Assembly (NCBI GenBank): GCA_002316385.1
Contig: DCDL01000058.1
Span: forward strand, 55,180 to 63,022
From: Clostridium sp. UBA1056
GTDB taxonomy: Bacteria; Bacillota; Clostridia; Clostridiales; Clostridiaceae
Length of the DNA: 7,843 nt
Direction of reading: 5' to 3'
Part shown: in pieces, positions 5,124 to 7,843 of the stretch
How the letters are laid out: each line of letters begins with the position of its first letter
How positions within the stretch are numbered: position 1 is the stretch's first letter
Translations under genes and position numbers: made by a program
The notes under the pieces: model-generated
Told to the model about the DNA's origin: nothing
The model's input: only the letters and a program-made list of their open reading frames with translations
Database searches by the model: none

Positions 5124-6749
5124 GTGAAAATACTTATTGTTGGTGGTGTCGCTGCTGGTACAAAAGTAGCTGCTAAATTAAAAAGAGAAAATCGTGATTT
5201 AGAGATTACCATCTTAGCAAAAAGCAGTGATATTTCATACGCGGGCTGCGGTTTACCATACTATGTTGGAGATTTAATTCATGAACGTTCTGGTCTCATT
5301 GTGAACACACCAGAAAGTTTTTCTTCACTTACAGGTGTTAAGGTTTTAACGCAAATGGAAGTAACTAAAGTAAATCAAGTAGAAAAATCTGTGGATGCTT
5401 TAAATTTATCTACGAATGAGGCCTCTACATTTACATATGACAAATTAGTAATTGCTTCCGGTGCAAATCCAATCAAGCCAAGCCTTGATGGTGTGGATTT
5501 AAAAGGTGTTTACTTTATGAGAACTCCAGAAGATGCAATTTCATTAAGAGATTCTGTAGAAGCAGGAGAAATTAAACGAGCTATCGTTGTTGGTGGTGGC
5601 TTCATAGGACTTGAAGTTGCTGAAAATTTAGCATTACAAGGCGTTAAAGTATCTGTTCTTGATATGGCAGATCACGTACTTCCAGGTTTCGATCCTGAAT
5701 TTTGTGAGTATGTAGAAAACCATCTTGCTGATCACGGTATTATGACTTTTACTAACACTCGCCTTGAAGGTATTCTTGGAGAAGAGAAAGTTGAAAAAGT
5801 TAAGACACAAAAACGTGCGATGAAATGTGATGCAGTAATTCTTGCAATGGGTATTCGTGCTAATACTGCTTTCTTAGAAGGCACATCAATTGAACTTATG
5901 CCTAATAAAACAATTAAGGTAGATGAATATTTACAAACAAATGATAAAGATATCTATGCAGTTGGTGACTGTGCTTGCGTAACAAATTCCATTACAAAAG
6001 TTCCTGCTTGGTCTCCTATGGGATCTTCTGCAAATATCGAAGGTCGTGTTGCAGCAAGAAATATTGTTGGTGGCAACTTAAAATATAATGGTGTATTAGG
6101 TACCGGTGTTTGTAAATTACCAGAATTAAATGTAGGCCGTACTGGTTTAACTGAACAACAAGCAAAAGATGCTGGTTTTGATGTTGCTTCTGTTGTAACT
6201 GTAGTAGACGATAAAGCACACTACTATCCAGGCGCATCATCATTTATCGTAAAAATGATTGCTGATAAAGAGACTAAGAAATTATTAGGTCTTCAAGTAC
6301 TTGGTAAAGGTGCCGTTGATAAAATGGTTGATATCGCAGTAACAGCTATTACCACCAATGCTTCATTAGAAGATATTGAGAATATGGACTTAGCTTATGC
6401 TCCACCATTCTCTACAGCAATCCATCCATTCTCTCATACAGTAAATGTATTACTTAACAAAATCAGTGGAGCATTTTCAACAATTACTCCATTTGAATAT
6501 AAAACTAACAAGCCAGAAGGTTATCAAGTAATTGATGCTTCAATTACTCCTTCTATTACTGGGGCTCCTTATATTGACCTTACAAAAGTGACAGGCCCTG
6601 TAGAAGGCTATGGCTTAGATGACAAATTACTCTTAGTTTGTGCCAAAGGTAAACGTGCGTATCTATTACAAAATCGTTTGAAACATTATGGTTACACAAA
6701 TACTCTTGTACTTGAAGGTGGTTCTACTTTTTCTGAAGTGGAATTATAA
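5124..6749 (+). CDS. CoA-disulfide/polysulfide reductase-like flavoprotein with rhodanese domain
   Basis: A 541-residue FAD- and NAD(P)H-dependent oxidoreductase of the single-cysteine disulfide reductase group (NADH oxidase/CoA-disulfide reductase/NAD(P)H polysulfide reductase). FAD-binding GGVAAG is at 7-12, the redox cysteine C42 lies in YAGCGLPYYVG, the NAD(P)H-binding GGGFIGLE is at 157-164, and the second FAD motif YAVGDCA is at 278-284. The dimerisation domain includes AYAPPFS (424-430). The C-terminal part (about 460-541) is a rhodanese domain with its active-site loop intact (C506 in VCAKGKRAY). Fusion to an active rhodanese favours persulfide or polysulfide reduction over oxygen reduction. 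The start is GTG, with AAGGAAGTG at the right distance. It is the first gene of an operon with the siroheme reductase and is probably cytoplasmic. Confidence 0.88.
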   Translation: MKILIVGGVAAGTKVAAKLKRENRDLEITILAKSSDISYAGCGLPYYVGDLIHERSGLIVNTPESFSSLTGVKVLTQMEVTKVNQVEKSVDALNLSTNEASTFTYDKLVIASGANPIKPSLDGVDLKGVYFMRTPEDAISLRDSVEAGEIKRAIVVGGGFIGLEVAENLALQGVKVSVLDMADHVLPGFDPEFCEYVENHLADHGIMTFTNTRLEGILGEEKVEKVKTQKRAMKCDAVILAMGIRANTAFLEGTSIELMPNKTIKVDEYLQTNDKDIYAVGDCACVTNSITKVPAWSPMGSSANIEGRVAARNIVGGNLKYNGVLGTGVCKLPELNVGRTGLTEQQAKDAGFDVASVVTVVDDKAHYYPGASSFIVKMIADKETKKLLGLQVLGKGAVDKMVDIAVTAITTNASLEDIENMDLAYAPPFSTAIHPFSHTVNVLLNKISGAFSTITPFEYKTNKPEGYQVIDASITPSITGAPYIDLTKVTGPVEGYGLDDKLLLVCAKGKRAYLLQNRLKHYGYTNTLVLEGGSTFSEVEL

Positions 6750-6780
6750 TACAAATTTTATATAAATGGAGGAATTAACT

Positions 6781-7737
6781 ATGATAACTCAACTTAAAAT
6801 AACTGCTGAAGATGAAAAAAGAGTTAAAGGAATGGGCTTTTTAAGGAACAGGGGGACTGATTGCTTCTCTGCCAGAATTATAACTGTAAATGGTAAAATA
6901 ACTGCTGCTCAAAACATATGCTTATCAGAAGCAACAGATTTATATGGAAACGGTGTTGTAACTTTCACAACTCGTCTTACAGTTGAATGTCAAGGAATTC
7001 ACTATGATAACATCGAAAAATTCCAAGAATACATTGCAAAAGAAGGCTTAGTAACTGGTGGTACTGGTTCTAAAGTTCGTCCAGTTGTAAGTTGTAAAGG
7101 TACTACTTGCCAATATGGTTTAATCGATACATTTGGTCTTTCAGAAGAAATTCATGAAAGATTCTACAACGGATATGCAAAGGTTAAATTACCACACAAA
7201 TTTAAAATCGCAGTAGGTGGATGTCCAAATAACTGTGTAAAACCAGACTTAAATGACATCGGTATTATTGGCCAAAGAATCCCTAACTATGATGAAGATA
7301 GTTGTAATGGATGTAAAAAATGTAGTGTTGAAGAAGCATGTCCAATAAAAGTTGCTAAACTTGAAGATGGTATCTTAGAAATCAATAAAGATCTTTGCAA
7401 CAACTGCGGACGTTGTATTGGTAAATGTCACTTCGACTGTATTGAAGATGGTACTACGGGATACAAAATCTACATTGGGGGTAGATGGGGTAAAAGTATT
7501 GCTCAGGGAGTTCCACTAAGCAAGGTATTTACAACAAAAGAAGAAGCATTAGGAGTAGTGGAAAAATTAATCTTACTTTACAGAGAACAAGGACAAACTG
7601 GAGAACGTTTATCTCAAACAATCGAACGTATTGGCTTTGAAGCAATTGAAAAAGAATTACTTTCAGATGATATTTGGGCACGTAAACAAGAGATTTTAGA
7701 TTCAAAACTTCACTTAGTTGGCGGCGCTACTTGCTAA
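6781..7737 (+). CDS. Siroheme [4Fe-4S] sulfite/nitrite reductase with ferredoxin domain
   Basis: A 318-residue protein of the small sulfite/nitrite reductase family, related to AsrC and other siroheme reductases with a built-in ferredoxin. A nitrite/sulfite reductase ferredoxin-like half (TTRLTVECQGI, 63-73) precedes the siroheme/[4Fe-4S] cysteines C105 and C110 (SCKGTTCQYG), then C148 and C152 (GGCPNNCVKP). A 2[4Fe-4S] ferredoxin insert follows: C175, C178, C181, C187 and C206, C209, C212, C216. The predicted reaction is six-electron reduction of sulfite to sulfide, or nitrite to ammonia. The rhodanese-fused flavoprotein 31 bases upstream favours sulfur. I take ATG at 6781 because GGAGG (6768-6772) lies eight bases before it; an in-frame ATG at 6766 overlaps that site. 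The first siroheme pair is spaced C-x4-C, not the usual C-x5-C. Confidence 0.88.
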   Translation: MITQLKITAEDEKRVKGMGFLRNRGTDCFSARIITVNGKITAAQNICLSEATDLYGNGVVTFTTRLTVECQGIHYDNIEKFQEYIAKEGLVTGGTGSKVRPVVSCKGTTCQYGLIDTFGLSEEIHERFYNGYAKVKLPHKFKIAVGGCPNNCVKPDLNDIGIIGQRIPNYDEDSCNGCKKCSVEEACPIKVAKLEDGILEINKDLCNNCGRCIGKCHFDCIEDGTTGYKIYIGGRWGKSIAQGVPLSKVFTTKEEALGVVEKLILLYREQGQTGERLSQTIERIGFEAIEKELLSDDIWARKQEILDSKLHLVGGATC

Positions 7738-7843
7738 TTCAAAGCATCTAGATCCATAGCACTAAGGCACGTGAAAATAAATAATAGACCAAAGATTCGA
7801 AGTATATTTGTCACGAGACAAGGAGTTAAAATCCTGTCATAGT

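Noticed and set aside
6016..6243. 75-codon open frame on the minus strand
   Set aside because: It is antisense to the flavoprotein, with low-complexity Gln/Leu-rich composition typical of a shadow frame.
7738..7843. Cobalamin-type riboswitch or new gene start at the right edge
   Set aside because: An imperfect stem at 7817-7838 with a TTAAAATCC-like loop recalls part of a cobalamin riboswitch, but the upstream conserved boxes are missing and the window ends. No start codon with ribosome binding site and no clear terminator is seen here.

Overview
The window is AT-rich DNA from a low-GC, Gram-positive anaerobe, most likely of the class Clostridia. Support comes from strong AGGAG-type ribosome binding sites, extended -10 promoters, short operons, and a ferredoxin-containing siroheme reductase paired with a rhodanese-fused flavoprotein. 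The species cannot be fixed from the sequence.

Layout. (1) 18-884, minus: a two-domain GNAT-like acyltransferase-family protein with its own promoter at 914-942, which lies inside an AT-rich inverted repeat. (2) 885-1802: a long non-coding interval. Its left part (about 972-1243) holds short open stretches on the minus strand that may be gene remnants. Its right part (about 1238-1800) looks like a long regulated 5' leader: a promoter, two tiny leader ORFs, a stem that hides the second ORF's ribosome binding site, an intrinsic terminator, a hairpin with 22-base arms, and an 11-bp-arm hairpin next to the downstream ribosome binding site. (3) 1803-3871, plus: a tight two-gene operon of an RsgA-type circularly permuted GTPase and an APH-fold small-molecule kinase, closed by a hairpin at 3882-3927. 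(4) 4020-4943, minus: a LysR-type regulator, divergent from (5) 5124-7737, plus: a sulfur or nitrogen oxyanion reduction operon. This operon consists of a CoA-disulfide/polysulfide reductase-like flavoprotein with a C-terminal rhodanese domain, then a siroheme/[4Fe-4S] sulfite/nitrite reductase carrying a 2[4Fe-4S] ferredoxin insert. (6) 7738-7843: a short tail with no gene.

How the parts work together. The LysR regulator probably controls the divergent reductase operon. The flavoprotein would handle NAD(P)H-dependent reduction of persulfide or disulfide, and the siroheme protein would reduce sulfite (or nitrite) by six electrons; this is inferred from families and adjacency. The RsgA-like gene lies outside any usual housekeeping context. 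It sits behind a leader built like the transcription attenuators that control ribosome-targeting antibiotic resistance genes. This suggests an accessory, translation-stress-inducible pair (ribosome GTPase plus kinase), which is the most interesting hypothesis in the window.
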